Source: Edwardsiella anguillarum
GTDB lineage: Bacteria > Pseudomonadota > Gammaproteobacteria > Enterobacterales > Enterobacteriaceae
Assembly (NCBI RefSeq): GCF_008801815.1
Contig: NZ_VZOX01000009.1
Reading direction: 5' to 3' (one strand)
DNA: 64,000 nt
In this document: positions 62,023 to 64,000 of the stretch, piece after piece
Layout: every line of letters starts with the position of its first letter
How positions within the stretch are numbered: position 1 is the first letter of the stretch
Translations under genes and position numbers: made by a program
The notes under the pieces: generated by a model
What the model was told of the DNA's origin: nothing
The model's database searches: none
The model's input: only the letters and a program-made list of their open reading frames with translations

Positions 62023-63069
62023 GTGGCAGAGATACCGCATTCCGGGCGCTGGACGCAGGCGCAGGCGCAGGCGCTGTTTGAGCAACCGCTGCTGGAGCTG
62101 ATGTTTCAGGCGCAGCAGGTTCACCGCCAACACTTCGATCCGCGTCAGGTGCAGGTGAGCACCCTGCTGTCGATTAAGACCGGCGCCTGCCCAGAGGACT
62201 GTAAATACTGTCCGCAGAGCGCCCGCTATAAAACGGGGCTAGCGGCGGAGCGGCTGATGGAGGTGGAGCAGGTGCTGGACTCCGCGCGCCGGGCGCGCGA
62301 CGCCGGCTCCACCCGTTTCTGCATGGGAGCGGCGTGGAAAAATCCCCACGAACGCGACATGCCCTACCTGGAGCAGATGGTGCGCGGGGTCAAGGCGCTG
62401 GGCATGGAGACCTGCATGACCCTGGGGGCGCTGAACGCCGATCAGGCCCAGCGTCTGGCGCAGGCGGGGCTGGACTACTACAACCACAATCTGGACACCT
62501 CACCGGAGTATTACGCCAATATCATCACCACCCGTCGCTATCAGGATCGCCTGGATACCCTGGCGCGGGTGCGTGAGGCGGGGATCAAGGTCTGCTCCGG
62601 CGGGATTGTCGGGCTGGGGGAGGCGGTACGCGATCGGGCGGCCCTGCTGGTGGAGCTGGCTAATCTGCCGACGCCGCCGGAAAGCGTGCCGATCAACATG
62701 CTGGTGAAGGTGGCGGGCACGCCGCTGGCGGAAAACCCGGACGTCGATCCCTTCGACTTTATCCGTACCATCGCGGCGGCGCGCATCATGATGCCCACGG
62801 CCTATGTCCGCCTCTCCGCCGGGCGCGAGCAGATGAGCGAGCAGACCCAGGCGATGTGCTTTATGGCCGGGGCCAACTCCCTCTTTTACGGCTGCCGCCT
62901 GCTGACGACGCCGAACCCCGCAGAGGATCGCGATCTGCAGCTGTTCCGCAAGCTGGGGTTGAATCCCCGGCAAACGCAGGTGGCCTATGGCGATAACCAG
63001 CAGCAGCAGCAGCTGGCGGAGCAGGTGCTGCACGCGGATGGCGACCTTTTTTATAACGCGGCGCGCTGA
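62023..63069 (+). CDS. bioB: Biotin synthase
   Basis: This radical SAM enzyme inserts sulfur into dethiobiotin. The 348-residue protein carries the SAM cluster motif GACPEDCKYC and the second-cluster cysteines in MGAAWKNPHERDM context and TCMTLGAL. GTG at 62023 is chosen because AAGGGAGAGG lies 5-7 bases upstream and because MAEIPHSGRWTQAQAQ aligns with the short N-terminus of E. coli BioB (346 residues); ATG at 62005 lies before that site. Confidence 0.96.
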   Translation: MAEIPHSGRWTQAQAQALFEQPLLELMFQAQQVHRQHFDPRQVQVSTLLSIKTGACPEDCKYCPQSARYKTGLAAERLMEVEQVLDSARRARDAGSTRFCMGAAWKNPHERDMPYLEQMVRGVKALGMETCMTLGALNADQAQRLAQAGLDYYNHNLDTSPEYYANIITTRRYQDRLDTLARVREAGIKVCSGGIVGLGEAVRDRAALLVELANLPTPPESVPINMLVKVAGTPLAENPDVDPFDFIRTIAAARIMMPTAYVRLSAGREQMSEQTQAMCFMAGANSLFYGCRLLTTPNPAEDRDLQLFRKLGLNPRQTQVAYGDNQQQQQLAEQVLHADGDLFYNAAR

Positions 63070-63071
63070 CG

Positions 63072-64000
63072 ATGGGCTGGTCTGAGCGGTTTAGTCAGGC
63101 GCTGGCGGCGCGCCGCGCCGCCGATGCCTATCGTCGCCGAACGGTGCGCGAGGCGCCCGGCGGACGAGAGATCGTCGTTGAGGGACGGCGCTATATTAAT
63201 TTTTCATCCAATGATTACCTGGGGCTCAGCCAGCATCCGGCGCCGATCGCCGCCTGGCAGCAGGGGCTGGCGCGCTACGGCAGCGGCTCCGGCGGCTCGG
63301 CGCACGTGACCGGGCAAACCACGGCCCACGCGGCGCTGGAGCATGCGCTGGCGGAGTGGCTCGGCTACCCGCGCGCGCTGCTGTTTATCTCCGGCTTCGC
63401 CGCCAATCAGGCGCTGATCCTGGCGCTGATGCAGCGTCAGGATCGGGTGCTGGCGGATCGGCTGAGCCACGCCTCGCTGATGGAGGCGGCGATGCTGGCG
63501 CCGTCGTCGCTGCGCCGCTTTCCGCATAATCAGCCCGACGCGCTGGCGGCCCTGCTGGCGGCCCCCTGCGAGGGGGAGACGCTGGTGGTGACCGAGGGGG
63601 TCTTCAGCATGGACGGCGACAGCGCGCCGCTGAGCGCACTGCGGGCGCAGTGCGATCGCCACGGCGCCTGGCTGATGGTCGACGACGCCCACGGCATCGG
63701 GGTCTGCGGGCGTGAGGGGCGCGGCAGCTGCGATGCACAGGGGGTGCGCCCCGATCTGCTGCTCGTCACCTTTGGCAAGGCCTTTGGCATCGGCGGTGCA
63801 GCGCTGCTGTGCGACGAGGCGACGGCGGAATACCTACTGCAGTTTGCCCGCCATCTGATCTACAGCACCAGCATGCCGCCGGCGCAGGCCTGCGCGCTGC
63901 AGGCCGCGCTGCAGGTGGTGCGCGCCGCCGATGCGCCGCGGGCGCGGCTGGCGCAGCATGTGGCGCGGCTGCGCCGGGCGCTGGCGGGCGGCGAGCTGCG
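63072..64000 (+). CDS. bioF: 8-amino-7-oxononanoate synthase, N-terminal part (runs off the window)
   Basis: This PLP enzyme condenses pimeloyl-ACP/CoA with alanine in biotin synthesis. The protein starts MGWSERFSQALAARRAADAY two bases after the bioB stop. Conserved blocks are INFSSNDYLGLSQHP, GSGSGGSAHVTGQTTAHAAL, VDDAHGIGVCGREGRG and the PLP-lysine segment TFGKAFGIGGAAL. About 309 codons are in view; the C-terminus lies beyond base 64000, where bioC and bioD would be expected. Confidence 0.96.
   Translation, partial: MGWSERFSQALAARRAADAYRRRTVREAPGGREIVVEGRRYINFSSNDYLGLSQHPAPIAAWQQGLARYGSGSGGSAHVTGQTTAHAALEHALAEWLGYPRALLFISGFAANQALILALMQRQDRVLADRLSHASLMEAAMLAPSSLRRFPHNQPDALAALLAAPCEGETLVVTEGVFSMDGDSAPLSALRAQCDRHGAWLMVDDAHGIGVCGREGRGSCDAQGVRPDLLLVTFGKAFGIGGAALLCDEATAEYLLQFARHLIYSTSMPPAQACALQAALQVVRAADAPRARLAQHVARLRRALAGGEL

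Overview
The window is a chromosomal segment of a gammaproteobacterium of the order Enterobacterales. Housekeeping genes follow the order of the 15-18 min region of Escherichia coli (kdp, phr, nei, gltA, sdh, suc, cyd, tol-pal, lysine tRNAs, aroG, gpmA, gal, mod, bio). GC content is high, and a luxI/luxR pair resembling edwI/edwR sits between ybgI and nei. This points to Edwardsiella. The genus is an inference from gene content and recall of sequences; no database search was run.

Layout. 1-5367: kdpFABCD potassium-uptake operon on the minus strand, with kdpD cut by the window edge and a KdpE box in front. 5777-10329: ybfA, a DUF523/DUF1722 protein, photolyase, an exported class II cyclic-nucleotide phosphodiesterase and ybgI. 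10330-14228: an AT-richer accessory block with a convergent AHL quorum-sensing pair, noncoding DNA rich in palindromes and terminators, phnA and a GNAT acetyltransferase; E. coli has pxpBCA here. 14465-26967: nei, gltA, sdhCDAB and sucABCD, i.e. most of the TCA cycle from citrate synthase to succinate dehydrogenase. 27549-30689: cydABX-ybgE, cytochrome bd. 30930-36611: ybgC-tolQRA-tolB-pal-cpoB, the envelope-constriction system. 36786-37679: five identical tRNA-Lys genes with duplicated spacers. 38148-46135: aroG, gpmA with a perfect Fur-box palindrome, a DASS-type anion transporter, and galETKM with both gal operators. 46358-52882: a CPBP membrane protease, modE, acrZ, ydcF, modABC with a ModE operator, and ybhA. 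60532-64000: bioA, the BirA operator, bioB and bioF (cut by the window edge).

The most unusual region is 52952-60434. A four-gene sugar cassette (ROK repressor, 1091-residue DUF5107-TPR protein, sugar-porter MFS permease, aldose 1-epimerase-like protein) lies between two directly repeated, inverted-repeat-bounded elements of about 115-125 bp. The right-hand copy interrupts a remnant of gamma-glutamyltranspeptidase. This looks like an acquired catabolic island whose substrate cannot be read from the sequence. Other points of interest are symmetric elements around the quorum-sensing genes, a terminator-like hairpin inside the tol operon between tolR and tolA, vestigial tRNA 3' ends in the lysine tRNA array, and a possible leader attenuator before phnA.
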